Program-made: the position numbers and the translations under genes
Notes under the pieces: generated by a model
Told to the model about the DNA's origin: nothing
What the model saw: only the letters and a program-made list of their open reading frames with translations
Databases searched by the model: none
Source: Petrolisthes cinctipes
Taxonomy: Eukaryota > Arthropoda > Malacostraca > Decapoda > Porcellanidae
DNA: 64,000 nucleotides
Assembly (NCBI GenBank): GCA_033782935.1
Contig: JAWQEG010000726.1
Location: 124,001 to 188,000, forward strand
Reading direction: 5' to 3'
In this document: positions 33,214 to 43,862 of the stretch, one piece after another
Layout: the number at the start of each line of letters is the position of its first letter
Position numbering within the stretch: the first letter of the stretch is position 1

Positions 33214-33706
33214 CCCCGTAAGGGAAGTATTGCCTGCGGTAACATGGGCAGTACTTCAAGGGTTTTGGCGTCCGTTCGGCCCCAGCCAATCCTTTTCAGT
33301 TCTTCAACTATCCCTCCATTCCTTTTCTTTCCTTCGTACTTGCTGTCCCACCTCTCTATCACCCCTTCCCACTGGTGAGGGCTGGTTCTATCCAGAAATG
33401 AGGAATTTGGCATCCTCTACCACACCCTGGCCTGTTCTGTCTGTATTTCTTACTATTTCTCATTCCTTCTGGGTAGCTGACGAGATCGCCCGATTGGGTG
33501 GCACAAAAAGGAAGACTACAGACAGTGGGAATGTTGGCTCGGGGTACATACCCGTGAACCAGCAGTCCCCTTGTCTGATGCCTTCGAAGAAACAGATCTC
33601 ACTATCACCCTGACTCCCATTTGGGGGTCCGAGCATCTGTGCGGCTTCGGTCAACCAGACTCGGGACTGCTCGGCCAGACAGTCTGGGGAACTACAACAA
33701 CAACAA
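33214..33706 (+). mobile_element. 493-bp SINE-like element with perfect 13-bp target-site duplication
   Basis: CAACCAGTGTTGT flanks it at 33201-33213 and 33707-33719. The first 150 bp (ccccgtaagggaagtattgc, cgttcggccccagcca, tacttgctgtcccacctc) match the SINE at 8777-8990. The 3' part instead matches a LINE tail: ggactgctcggccagacagt, then a (CAA)n end. It lies inside the RTE-like LINE, so it is younger than that element. Confidence 0.82.
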
Positions 33707-34014
33707 CAACCAGTGTTGTGGTGTCACTTGGTCACTTGGTACTGTATAACTTTTATCTCCACCAAATTTGATCTCCTATACATAAGGTATTCTATCTGGG
33801 TGGCATTACCTCCACTCTTATAGGTGATGATGTGCTTTTCCCTCTTACAAAAGAAAGTACTGTATTAGCAATTGCCAGGTCAAAGGATATAGCCATATCC
33901 ATTATTCGTTTACCATCTACATTTACATTTCCAAGCCCATGCCCTTCTTGTATCCTCTCTGTTCCATCATTTTCTGCTACAACATGACCATTCAGATCTC
34001 TCCTGATAGTGACA

Positions 34015-34199
34015 TGTATAAATAAGGTGTCGTCATCTAGTGGGGCAGAAGAGAAGCTACGGTACCAACATCACCACGAAGCTCCACTGTCTCATCTAGT
34101 GCGACACCCAATAATCTCAGGGCCTCGCAAGAGTCATGGGCTACTGACAGCCTACAGTCCCGAGGTTGAGGTATAGAAGAAAAGAAAAAAAAAAAAAAT
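34015..34199 (+). mobile_element. Poly(A)-tailed insertion of unknown family
   Basis: This stretch interrupts the endonuclease domain of the RTE-like LINE between the EEF...GE segment and the DLNGHV box. It ends in a run of about 14 A, consistent with a retroposed transcript. The interior (gctccactgtctcatctagt, ctacagtcccgaggttgagg) is unfamiliar. The left boundary is approximate. Confidence 0.5.
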
Positions 34200-34847
34200 G
34201 CCCAGCACCACTCTCTCCCCAGCAATTCTCTCCATCTCATATTCTAGCTTTCTCCAGAACTCTTCCTTTTCTTCGTCCGTTGATCCTGCCTGTGGTGCAT
34301 ATGCACTTACCATATTAAAGTTTGTACCCATCTCCTAATTCCTTTGCTTTGTTACCCCTGCATCTGGTTTCCTACACACAAACTATGCTCACCCTCCTCA
34401 TCTTTATCAGCTCCACCACCTCCCTTCCTCGGCCCGTTAAGCTCCCAACATTCACCGTTGCCAACCTCACTTCTTTAGTTGCACACGCTGATGGTGCAGT
34501 AGCCCTTGTACATTGGCAGAGGTCAGGAGATGCCTCTGTGCATCACTTGTAGTGGGGTACTCCCTGGCATGACTCACTATTCATTGGTTGTGGCTCATCA
34601 TCATTTTAGCTTAGTTTTTACTGGCTGATTACCCTTTCTGATGCCAACCCTCCCCAATTATCCAGACTTGGGACCAACAGTTGAGTTGCAACCCCTACGG
34701 CTGGAAATACACTATAGTGCCAAAAATTTGGACAGGATGTGAAAAAAGCTGTGCCAAATTGCCATACTGATCAAACTGTTTGGAAGATATTTGTAAAACA
34801 CGATGCATCATCGCCTCAAACTTAGAATAATTTTGCAAAGTCAATAG

Positions 34848-35747
34848 GGTCCTTTAGTGAGCTCGAGATGCCACCTGGTGGCCATCCTGGAACTAGTATA
34901 AAAATTAAACATGCGGACTTTCAAATATATATATTTCATTGCTATTTATAATTCACATATTTTTCTCATAGCTAAGGTATAAAAATTATTTACTGAGCCT
35001 AGGTATTTAAGAAACAGAGAAACAAAAGTAGATTTTTTTCTTTTGTATTTTCTCCATAGAAACAATTGTCTTATGGTATATGTCTTTTTTTTTTCAAGTT
35101 CATTATAGTGAAAATAATATCATAAGATGTTAAGAATGCAAGTATTATTGTATTATTATATATGTAAAAAAAAAGAAGCTTGCTGCCGGATGCGGTACGA
35201 TATCATTTCGACAGAATTTGCGTGTTCCACAGTGTCCACACAGACAGACCATCCTCCTGCGCCTGTGATGGTCAAACAAGATGGAATGCATTGTATGTCA
35301 GGCAGGGAAGTACCAGCTGAAGGAAATGTTGAATGGCAAATTTACAAACACTCTTAACCACTGCTTGTAAGAAACTCTGATCATAACACCATTGTTAGAC
35401 TTTTTGCCTTATATTTCCTTGCAAGAGGGTATTTTTTATCCATAAATCAGCATCGATGCAGTACTATGAATTATTTGTTGGAGTGTTCGAAGACATTTTG
35501 TATTTTGTTTTTTTATTTGGCCAACAATTTTCTTTTATAACGTCATGACTAATGTACAGCCCTTAGATTTTTTGCTGTAAACCTAATACTGACCATCACA
35601 ACTCTGACAAGTAGCTAATTTGGTAAAGAAAAATGTCAATTAAGTCTAGCTGGACTCGGGGAAGTCCACAGATTTTTGGCTGATTGTAGTACCAGGCCGG
35701 CCACCAGGTGGCATCTCAAACTCACTAAAGGACCCTATTACCTCACT
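34848..35747. mobile_element. Non-autonomous DNA element with inverted ends of about 50 bp
   Basis: The left end (aatagggtcctttagtgagc, gatgccacctggtggcc, about 34848-34900) is the reverse complement of the right end (about 35690-35747). The interior has no recognisable protein. The target-site duplication is not clear. A Tc1-like terminus (tatagtgccaaaaatttgga) lies just outside at about 34712, without a partner that I can find. Confidence 0.6.
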
Positions 35748-35934
35748 GTTCATCCCATCCATCGTGCTCTCCCTTACCATATCACTCCTCTCCCCTTCCT
35801 TCCCTGTTTGCGCTTCACTAATGCAAAACGCTGTCACTGTATTGACAAAGCTGAAAGTACTACAAATTTGTGTGCCCAGCTGTACAAAGAAGGATAACTG
35901 TACATACTCATTACAAACAATACAGTACACACCC

Positions 35935-36068
35935 AAACAACAATGGATTACTGTATTGTTAACCTGTCCTCAATACAGTACATTACAATATATAATAATA
36001 ACAATGGATTACTGTATTGTGTATATCTTCATTGTTAACCTGTCCTCAATACAGTACATTACATTTCC
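35935..36068. repeat. Short tandem duplication
   Basis: caatggattactgtattg and gttaacctgtcctcaataca each occur twice in direct orientation about 60-75 bp apart. Confidence 0.75.
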
Positions 36069-36439
36069 TCCTTTCATTCCTCTGAACAGATTCTATATAA
36101 GATTCCACTTATCCACTGAACTATGTAAGTCTTTCAACAAAAGTATTTCATGACTAAGGATAATTTGATGGGGATGAAAATTAGAGTAACAGAAGTGTAC
36201 TGTATGGGAAATGCAATACTATATATTAGTAGCCAATTGAACTTGCTTTGACTTAATACAACTTACCACAAACATTTCACCCAATATCCCAGGAAGTATA
36301 GTACTGTATAGTAGAAAGTTAGATACCATACTTATTATAATTATGTACTATATTGTATTCAAAGGTAATTTATTAATCATATTCCATCCGTGGCATTTAC
36401 AAACCACCATAGCATTTGGTCTAGTTTATTAATCATAGT
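36069..36439. other. Unassigned sequence
   Basis: No gene or repeat is recognised. Confidence 0.4.
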
Positions 36440-36601
36440 TTAAAGAAGTAATAGTGTTGGCAAATGTGGAGCAACTGATTCCTACACATGAGGCTATGCC
36501 AAGAAACAGTCTACCTTAATTTAGTTAATTTGGTCTGTTTCTTGACAGAGTTTGGAGGAATCAGTTGCCTCCAGTGCACCAAAAATATGCTTTCCCCTTA
36601 A
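36440..36601. repeat. TTAA-bounded hairpin element
   Basis: The element starts TTAAAGAAG and ends CTTTCCCCTTAA. The arms with gcaactgattcct ... gccaagaaacag and ctgtttcttgacagagtttg ... gaggaatcagttgc form the stem. This is the leftmost member of the 36.4-47.5 kb cluster. Confidence 0.7.
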
Positions 36602-37775
36602 ATCTTGGTACCACAGTTGATGATTCTATTTTTGTTTTGTATTTGTGAGGCCTTGAAATAAGTGGTAGAGAACGGCAGACCCTCATTGTACTTTAGAGCA
36701 CCTCGAGCATAGCTTGGAATATTTGGTACAGTAGACATTTTTTTTATTTATATATTTTATATTTTTAGTTCTCTTCCTCCCCCTGTATAACTTTTGTAAT
36801 AGAGTATGATTGGAATGAAGGAATAAGTATTAACAAGGTTTGTTTCATAATATTTTTAGTTTTAGTTTTCTTCTCCCTCCCAGTATTATTTTTTTAATGT
36901 TGAAATAAAATTATATTGACCTTATTTGTTTACTTGCAGGCAGTGTGATGTTACCATGATGGACAGCTGAACCACCACCACTCATTACTACCACTATCAC
37001 CACCACCTCATCTACCATCACCACCACTACAAGACCCAAGTGACCAAGTCTTCTACAGTCCACCTTCACTACTTTGGAATGTTACCCACACAGCATCACT
37101 TCACACTCTACAGACATGGTTAGTGTCAAATAATTAATTAGTTTTCATGTTGAAGGGATTATGGTGTTTTAACCCAATGGTCAGAGAAGCATCGTAGTAG
37201 AGTATAATTGGAGGAAGATTTATTCTATACAAAATTGTGGAATAACAAGTTTGAGGTGACAGGTTAAAAACAAGTTGGACAGTAGGTTTTGTTGGTACAG
37301 TTGTAGACATAAGTTAGTCACCCACACACCAGTCTGAAAATTTACTTGTTGGACCAGAAGCTTTTTCTAGTGCTGGTCAAAATGTCCAGGGTTGTCCCAA
37401 GTATCATAATTTTAGTATTAAGAGCACTCTTCCTGATTTACTGTAGACCCTCGATATACAATTAATAAGTACTTATATCCACCACTTCATATTACATTCA
37501 GTCACTCATTGAAGACCACAAAATGTTTTCCCAGGCTTCTGTTCTTCATGACCATACAGACTAAGTGATTTACTGAGCCTGTGTTATAAGGATAGTGATA
37601 CATTAAATCAGAATATATCAAAGGCCTACTGTACTATTGTTTTTGCTGTATGGTAAATTGTAGACATTGGAAAACATAAAGTAACATACAAACTTGAACT
37701 GAAGGGTTTAATAATAATAATAAACATTTGGAGTGGTTACAAAATGGTGTGGAACTTTTATCTGTGACTGTATGA
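36602..37775. other. Unassigned sequence with a weak exon candidate
   Basis: A good 3' splice site (tttgtttacttgcag, ending 36938) is followed by a CAC/ACC-rich stretch to about 37118. In one phase it gives only QCDVTMMDS before a stop, so it could be a last coding exon plus 3' UTR or chance. Otherwise there is nothing recognised. Confidence 0.3.
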
Positions 37776-37936
37776 TTAGGGAAGATTCTCTTTTTGGTGA
37801 ATAGAAAGGTCTCTGGATTCTTCCAAACTATGCCACGAAACATCCCCTATTAGTACCATTGAGGAAGTCTGTTTCCTGGCATAGTTTGGAGGAATCAAAC
37901 TCTTTCCAGTTCATAAACAAGAGAATCTCCCCTTAA
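37776..37936. repeat. TTAA hairpin element, loop ATTAGTACCATTGAGG
   Basis: The stem pairs gattcttccaaactatgcca with tggcatagtttggaggaatc. The ends are TTAGGGAAGATTCTC and GAGAATCTCCCCTTAA. Confidence 0.75.
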
Positions 37937-37966
37937 ACTTTCCACAAGGGTACAGTAGGGGTCAGT

Positions 37967-38045
37967 AGTTGTTGTTCCCCAGACTGTCTGGTGGAGCAGT
38001 CCAGGGTCCAGTTGACTGAAGTCACTCAGATAGTGAGGTTTGTTT
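37967..38045 (-). repeat. LINE 3'-tail fragment
   Basis: gttgttgttccccagactgt, then ctggtggagcagtccagggt, is the reverse complement of the 3' end at 33640-33700. Confidence 0.6.
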
Positions 38046-38060
38046 CTTCCAAGGCAACTG

Positions 38061-38871
38061 TAGAGTAGAGACCCTTTATAGAGAGACTGGACAGCCAAAA
38101 TTTCTGCTGCTCACTGATTGGCTGGTTGAATGGGGCGCCATGTTTGCTCATACTCGTCTCTGCCTGCTAGCAGGTTCGGCACAATGTATGTTTTGCCTTG
38201 ACTATGATGTGTGACTGATTACTCGGTAGAATGTTGTTATATTTATATAATATCTTCTTTAGATAAACCAGCAAAGATAGTTTTTAGTCGATCTTCAACT
38301 CAACATAAATATTCCCTGAAAACTTCCTTAAGCCTTTCAGAATGCCGAACTGTATGGTGATGAATCAGTAATATGATACTGTACTTAACCATTCATCGCG
38401 ACAACAAATTCCCTCATATATATGTAAACAGTAGTGTGTAAACGTTGGTAATACCCCTACGGAAACTATTTTCATACAAAAATTAATTAAACTAACCATA
38501 GTATCAAAGGTTTCACAGAAACCCTAAACTCATCGACTACAGCTGTTGTCTTTCAGTCAAACGTGTTGGTTTAGTAGCGTCGTCTGGCAACTTGTCACGT
38601 CCATTCATGCGCTTTAAATAACGCCTACATGACGTACAATAAGATTTATAACTTCAGGTATCTTATAGTATTTAAAAATATATACCTGTATATGGAAAGA
38701 ATGCAATTTTTGTCAACATTTTGCCCACGAATGTCAGCAGGAGATTACTACCTGGTAGTATCTAGCAACTATACATTTTTTCTATACTAACTTGAGGTAT
38801 CGCGGAAAACACAAAGATGAGCAAGAATGGCGGCTGTCCAGTCTCTCTTATATAGGGTCTCTCTCTACTAT
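38061..38871. mobile_element. Foldback-type DNA element, arms of about 36 bp
   Basis: tagagtagagaccctttata ... actggacagcc (38061-38096) is mirrored by ggctgtccagtctctct ... gggtctctctctacta (38832-38871). The interior of about 735 bp has no recognisable protein. Confidence 0.6.
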
Positions 38872-38907
38872 AGAGGGGGCTACTGGCTCACAGCCATGTA
38901 CAGTTGG

Positions 38908-39108
38908 ACACAGGAATTGGTGGTACAGCCCAGGTGAAAGATATTTGTCCCATTTGAGTAACCAGTGTCTATTATCAGGTACTTGCTTTTTATTACCATC
39001 CTCAATACTGTCTTCTGCCCCTGGTGTCTCCTATTTGGCACTAAGGAACTTGATATTGGGAGAAATTTTCCATCTTTCACTTGGGCTGTACCACGAATTC
39101 CTGTGTCA
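38908..39108. repeat. Inverted repeat, arms of about 37 bp
   Basis: gacacaggaattggtggtac ... caggtgaaagat (38908-38944) is inverted at about 39072-39108 (atctttcacttgggctgtac ... ttcctgtgtc). The loop is about 125 bp. Confidence 0.75.
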
Positions 39109-39109
39109 G

Positions 39110-39150
39110 TCAGTTTAAATTCCTCAAGCTGTCTGGCCAAGCAGTCAGTT
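39110..39150 (-). repeat. LINE 3'-tail fragment
   Basis: ttaaattcctcaagctgtct, then ggccaagcagtc, matches the other tail fragments. Confidence 0.55.
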
Positions 39151-39331
39151 GTTGGTTGTACTCTTTCAACAACATTATGAAGATTTCTGTTCATTGGATG
39201 CTTCTACTGACTCCAAACTGTGGTAAAAACAGCCGTATGTAAAGACCAATTATAGGTTCTATATTTTAGTTCCCATATCATGAGTGTTTGCATCCTTTGA
39301 ATTCTGGCATTATTTAACTGCTTCATTTGAG

Positions 39332-39470
39332 TTGGAAGGTCTGTGATTCCTCCAAACTATGCTAAGAAACAGATCCTCTATTAGTACCATTGGGGGTGTC
39401 TGTTGTCTGGTATAGTTAGGAGGAATCAGTAGCCTTCCAATTTACCAACAAGAGAAATCTCCCCATAAGT
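39332..39470. repeat. Hairpin element, left end truncated
   Basis: ggaaggtctgtgattcctcc pairs with the right-arm region ggaggaatcagtagccttcc around the loop attagtaccattgggg. The outer left arm is missing. Confidence 0.7.
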
Positions 39471-39865
39471 TTTAAAGCATTTAAATATTACATTTTTCAA
39501 AAACCTAATGATTATGATTAAATTTGGATGGGTAGAATATTTAATTGATTTATAAAAACATAGTATGAAAGAGGGATGAACCTTATTAATATGAACAAAA
39601 ATAGTAGGGCCTTCACAATTAGTCTTTGCATATGGCTGAAAAGGTTTATATTCAAGAACATTCATGGTGCAAACAATTGGTAGTGATACAATGGTTCAGT
39701 TGTTTGTCTATGGAGCCATCGTACCAGTACCATGCCATAGTAAACACCAAAGATGTTCTTGCATAATACCCCAAAAACCTATACCATGGGGTGTTTTTGG
39801 CCACACATTGTTAACACCATTAAGGGGATGGTATATAAAATTATAAGGTTGCTGTTATTGCTTTA
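39471..39865. other. Unassigned sequence with partial inverted motifs
   Basis: No gene is seen. Strings around 39664-39740 (tctatggagccatcgtacca) resemble sequence near 45895-45960 and 48350-48400, so another dispersed repeat may be present. Confidence 0.4.
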
Positions 39866-39959
39866 GAGGCTGCAAAGTTTTCCAACCTGTACCACAAAAC
39901 AGGATGCATACTGAAAGGGTCTGTTTTGTGGTGCAATTTGGAGGAACTTGTAGCCTCCA
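39866..39959. repeat. Short hairpin element
   Basis: gaggctgcaaagttttcc ... accacaaaacag pairs with ctgttttgtggt ... ggaggaacttgtagcctc. At 94 bp it is the shortest clear copy of the cluster. Confidence 0.7.
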
Positions 39960-40051
39960 TGGAGTAAGTGCTAACAATATCTTAGGCTCTTAATATAACC
40001 CTTGCTTCCTTAAAGGGTATTTGATGAGAATTATATCCTTTTTCTCCTCAG

Positions 40052-40116
40052 GTGTTGATATTGCAAGAGACAAGAAAATGCTGGAGATGGAAACCATAAA
40101 TTTTTAATGTAATAAA
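40052..40116 (+). other. Candidate terminal exon with poly(A) signal
   Basis: A strong acceptor (tatcctttttctcctcag) is followed by a short open stretch that in one phase reads VDIARDKKMLEMETINF and then stops. AATAAA lies at 40111-40116. It could end the same unidentified gene as the exon at 25635-25768, since both are on the plus strand, but the link is inference. Confidence 0.3.
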
Positions 40117-40284
40117 AATATAGAAAAGATTATTAAAAGTTAATAAAAATATTCTCAATATATACACCAGCTAGTAATTTCCTTTTAACACATGTAAGTT
40201 TTAAGATAAAATTACTTGATCAACTGGCCACAAAACTAAAGTAATAAGGGTGTAGGATTCAAATAAATTCTCTTCTGTACAAAA

Positions 40285-40427
40285 TTAAAGGACCCTGTGT
40301 TGTCAGAACTTGGAGGTTAAGGAGTCCTTCAAACATTGCCACAAAACACCACCTATATGGAAGGAACTTGTTTTGTGTATAGTCAGAAGGAATCAGAAGC
40401 CTCCAATTTTCATAATCACAGGGTCCA
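40285..40427. repeat. Hairpin element, GGACCCTGTG subfamily
   Basis: The ends are TTAAAGGACCCTGTG and CACAGGGTCC. The stem joins cttggaggttaaggagtcct ... gccacaaaac with gttttgtgtatagtc ... gaatcagaagcctccaa. It is related to 43110-43263 and 43687-43831. Confidence 0.72.
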
Positions 40428-40540
40428 TATTTCCAATGGCAATATGTTAGAGGTGACATAGAAAAGGGAATAAACATCATAGATTAATGGAAGACCCTTC
40501 AATTACAGGCCTCCCAAGAAAGTCACCCCTCTAACACAAA

Positions 40541-40693
40541 CTTAAGATATCTTTTTTTATTGGAGGGCTGTAGAATCCTCCAAATTATGTCTTGAAACAG
40601 ATCCCTTATTGGTAACATTGAGGTGATTTGTTTCCTTGGATAGTCTGGAAGGAATCTGTATCCTTCCAATTCACCAACAAATTAATCTCCCCT
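40541..40693. repeat. Hairpin element
   Basis: ctgtagaatcctccaaatta ... cttgaaacag pairs with ttgtttccttggatagtc ... ggaaggaatctgta. It ends in CTCCCCTT. Confidence 0.7.
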
Positions 40694-41144
40694 TCATTTG
40701 TTCATTTAAGGAGAGGTTCTCTTGTTGGTAAATTGGAAGGCTACTGATTCCTCCAAACTATACCATGGAACAGACCACCTTAACATTACTATAGTCAACC
40801 TCACAGGTTAAGGCCGGTCTGGCTGGGTCGCCAGGCAGTTAGGAATTTCCGGTGTGCTGCCACGTCTGTTGCTGACCACTAAGAGGCCTACAAATCTCTC
40901 TCTCTTTCTCCTGTTACTAAGTGTTAAATGAATATAATATATATAATAAAGTAATTTACATTTATACATGACAATGTTTTTGCTAGAAAATCAATTACTG
41001 AGTTTATTTTTCATCAAGTTGGGCAACACACCATATTCTGCATTGCCAGTTGTGCCCTGAGTACAGTGACATGTGGAGTCGCTGACCTCACCCCAGATTT
41101 GTTAATCCCCACATATGTCATTCATTCCTCGTTCGTCAGCCACC

Positions 41145-42452
41145 ATGGACACATCTCTTCCCGCGTCTCGTTGCTCCCGTCTACACAGCCGAGAGAAGGA
41201 AATGATTTACAATGTAAATCAATACTTCCTGGAGGAGAAGGCAAATGGAGGAATATTATTGCCAACCGCACAGGCATATGCTCGGACAGCTAGAGCCACC
41301 AAAGTCAGTGAAAGGACAGTGAGAAGAATATGTTCCAAGCCAAACCAAGAACAGTGGACTAAAAGTGAACATAAACAGCCTGTGTTCTTATCACCAAAGA
41401 AGTCCCGGAAGCCTGCAACAGTAACAAATTTTGACGAATTTGATCAGTGTGTCCTAAGAAGAACTGTTCTGGAGTTTTATGAAAGGCATGAAGTTCCAAC
41501 TGTACACAAAGTCACTGAAGAACTAAGAGAAAAAATAGGATACCAAGGTAGTGTTGAGTCCATTCGCAGAGTTTTGTTGGGGATTAGTTTTAAATTTTCA
41601 AAGGTTGACACGATGTTGCTGTGGCTCGCACCAGATTTTTACACGAAATACAGCAAGCCAGACAATCTTTTGAGAACTTTGTATATCTCGACGAGACATG
41701 GGTGAACCAAAATTATACTCTGGACAAATGTTGGATTGACACATCATCCAAACAGGCAACAGGGATCAAACCACCAACTGGGAAAGGAAGCCGCTTTATA
41801 ATAGTACACGAAGGAAGGATTTATCAAGAGTGCATCACTGATTTTTCAAGCAAAAAATGATGGCGATTATCACCATCAAATGAATGCTGCAGTCTTTGAA
41901 GGCTAGTTTAAGACTCAGCTGATGCCAAACATACCCCCTAACTCTGTAATAATTATGGACAACACATCATACCATTCAACACTGCTTGAAAAAAATCCAA
42001 CTTCATCTTTGAGGAAAGAAGCAATAAGGGAATGGCTGGTAAAGAAGGGCGTACAATTACGTGACGGTATGTTGAAGGTAGAACTTTATGACCTTGCCAA
42101 GACACTTTGCAATGGCAAGAAAACTTACCTTATTGACACATTAGCAGCAAAAGCGGGACACAAAGTTATACGACTACCCCCATACCATTGCCAATATAAC
42201 CCGATTGAACTTATATGGGCACAAGTCAAGACATACATTGCCAAGAGGAACATGTTCAAAGTAGCTGAATTGAAGCCTTTGGTTGAAGAAGCTTTAGGCA
42301 ATGTAACACCAGAAAATTGGAAGCAGGCTGTAAAGCATGCAGAGAATCTCCAGGAACAGGATGCTAAGCAAGATATAGCAGTAGAGAGATTTGTGGAGTC
42401 ATTTGTGATCCACATAGAAGAAGAAAGTACAGAAGACGAACACTCTGAGTAA
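41145..42452 (+). pseudogene. DD82E transposase, two frameshifts and one stop
   Basis: The start ATG sits in a good Kozak context (CCACCATGG). The N-terminal part has helix-turn-helix-like wording (AYARTARATKVSERTVRRI). All three catalytic residues remain: Asp in VYLDETW, Asp in IIMDNTSYHS, and Glu in PYHCQYNPIELIWAQVK, with 82 residues between the last two. A frameshift near 41615, another in the A-run at about 41853, and a TAG at about 41912 separate these pieces. The C-terminal third (41922-42452) is intact. This is recent decay of a once-active enzyme; it would cut and paste the element at TA sites. Confidence 0.82.
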
Positions 42453-42597
42453 ATAGCAGAGAGAGGATTAGGCCTACTGGGGAAAACCTCGATAAAAAAA
42501 ACGCACCTAGACTTTGACCCCTGTGGTGGTGTGGAAGAAAAGTCAAAATAAGGGATAATAAACTCTGATAAAATAAGAGTTTTGCATCTCTACCACT

Positions 42598-42786
42598 GTG
42601 ACTCCGATCATTATGACACACTATTATTATTATTATTATTGTATACCAGCTGGTTATGCTTCATGAGAGAGGGAGAGAGAGACAACCAAGGGACTCCGAT
42701 CATTATGACACACTATTATTATTATTATTATTATTGTATACCAGCTGGTTATGCTTCATGAGAGAGGGAGAGAGAGACAACCAAGG
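42598..42786. repeat. 94-bp tandem duplication within the transposon
   Basis: gactccgatcattatgacac, an (ATT)n run, and taccagctggttatgcttca followed by a GAGAGA tract occur twice head to tail. Confidence 0.88.
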
Positions 42787-43109
42787 TACTCAGAGTGAAA
42801 AAGGTGTGCAGTGATTGGAGTGGAGAGCAGGAGGACCTGGGTTAATTAGGGGTGAGGTGGGATATGGTGTGGTGCGTGGTGCGTTTGACATGTCAAGCTA
42901 TTTATAGGCCTCCTCTTGGTTGTCAACGAAAGAAGTGGCAACACAGTGGAAATTCCTAGCGGACTGGCGACCCAGCCAGACCGGCCTTAACCTGTGAGGT
43001 TGACTATAATAGGGGATTTCTTAAGTGGCATAGTTTGGGGGAATCTGAGACCTTCCAATTCATCAACAAAATAATCTCCCCTTAAACCTGATAAATGAAG
43101 ACTGTGGAG

Positions 43110-43263
43110 TTAAGGACCCTGCGATTGTGTACAGAATTAGAGGCTTCTGATTCCTCCTGACTATGCCAGCAAACCAGCTCCTTCCATATAGGTGGTGTTT
43201 CTTGGCAATATTTGAAGGACTCGTTTATCTCCAATTTTCTCACTACATCACAGGGTCCCTTAA
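43110..43263. repeat. TTAA hairpin element, GGACCCTGTG subfamily
   Basis: The ends TTAAGGACCCTGCG and CAGGGTCCCTTAA are full. The stem pairs gattcctcctgactatgcca-type sequence with tggcaatatttgaaggactc-type sequence. Confidence 0.75.
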
Positions 43264-43416
43264 GAAGCAGCACTACACTGTCTTCTCTCCACATCTTCTT
43301 ATCAATGAACAATAATAATCAGACTGGATTAATTTTGCACCTGATAAACACTTGATTGAATATATCTACACTTCCCACCTTCATCTTGTGGCATAGAATT
43401 AGACATGAAGGATACT

Positions 43417-43535
43417 GTAGACAACTTTGGAGATTACAGTCCTTCAAACTATGCCACAAAACAGACTGTTTACAAGTAAGTGGGTCTACTTTGTGGCATA
43501 GTTTGGATGAATATGTAGTCTCCAATTTATCAACA
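43417..43535. repeat. Hairpin element
   Basis: ttggagattacagtccttc ... gccacaaaacagac pairs with tctactttgtggcatagttt ... tgtagtctccaa. Both arms share the variant tgccacaaa/tttgtggca not found in most copies. Confidence 0.72.
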
Positions 43536-43565
43536 ATTTTAATCCCATCACAGGCTACCTGTAAT

Positions 43566-43685
43566 TTAAGGTGTGTGTGAACTGGAGGCTATTTATTCCT
43601 CCAAACTGTCCTAAGAAACCAAAGCTTTATGATGTGTTATTGGATCAGTCTGGGGAAATCTGTAGTCTCTAATTCAGACTAACTT
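43566..43685. repeat. Degraded hairpin element
   Basis: It starts TTAAGGTGTG. ggaggctatttattcctcca and the later tggggaaatctgtagtctct are the remaining arm pair. Confidence 0.5.
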
Positions 43686-43686
43686 G

Positions 43687-43831
43687 TAGGACCCTGTCAT
43701 ATAGTAGGGAATATTAGAGGTAAAGGAGTTCTTCAATTATTGCCACTAAACACCAACTATAAGGAAGGAGCTTGTATCATGGTATAGTCAGGAGGAATCT
43801 GAAGCCTCTAATTCTCTCACATGGTCCTTAA
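43687..43831. repeat. Hairpin element, GGACCCTGTG subfamily
   Basis: It starts taggaccctgtcat and ends catggtccttaa. The arms attagaggtaaaggagttct and caggaggaatctgaagcctc pair imperfectly. Confidence 0.65.
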
Positions 43832-43862
43832 ACTACTTTACTGGATTGGACTATTCAAAGTT

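Larger units (their letters stand above)
31041..34450 (-). pseudogene. Endonuclease-reverse transcriptase ORF of the RTE-like LINE
   Basis: The YADD catalytic motif survives (in DIMYADDLVLVSE, about 31870-31890 region), as does the endonuclease GDLNGHV-like box after the poly(A) insert. The protein needs at least six frame changes and carries stops, so it is dead. A glutamine stands where RTE proteins usually have glycine in HQSSALSPLLFN. Confidence 0.7.
31025..34560 (-). mobile_element. RTE-like LINE, full coding order but broken
   Basis: From 34.5 kb down to 31.0 kb the minus strand reads an APE-type endonuclease (WVSAYAPQAGSTDEEKEEF, DLNGHV), a linker with WWWKKDIRDVLKRK, a reverse transcriptase (KKTPGPNEI, SALSPLLFNIVFNML, IMYADDLVLVSE) and a C-terminal region ending in RRGKPQTRWKDCIVEDMRE. 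This order and wording are typical of RTE-type elements. Frames change repeatedly. Two later insertions interrupt it: a SINE-like element at 33214-33706 and a poly(A)-tailed segment at about 34015-34199. Confidence 0.8.
40792..43006 (+). mobile_element. Complete IS630/Tc1/mariner-group transposon, DD82E type, inactivated
   Basis: The element is 2215 bp with 59-bp terminal inverted repeats (40792-40850 and 42948-43006, starting TAGTCAACCTCACAGG). It is flanked by TA duplications (40790-40791 and 43007-43008). One transposase gene is present (41145-42452) but frameshifted. The 82-residue spacing between the second Asp and the Glu fits the group I recall being called Sailor/DD82E, not classic Tc1 (DD34E) or mariner (DD34D). 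The 3' region carries a 94-bp tandem duplication. Confidence 0.82.
40706..43085. repeat. Hairpin element split by the Tc1/mariner-group transposon
   Basis: The left half is 40706-40791 (TTAAGGAGAGGTTCTC ... ccaaactataccatgg). The right half is 43007-43085 (ggcatagtttgggggaatc ... AATCTCCCCTTAA). Joined across one TA they form a normal hairpin of about 163 bp, so the transposon landed in the loop region of a pre-existing copy. Confidence 0.82.

Noticed and set aside
36938..37118. Segment after a strong acceptor as a coding exon
   Set aside because: It closes within nine codons in the only usable phase and is CAC/ACC-rich, so at best a 3' UTR.
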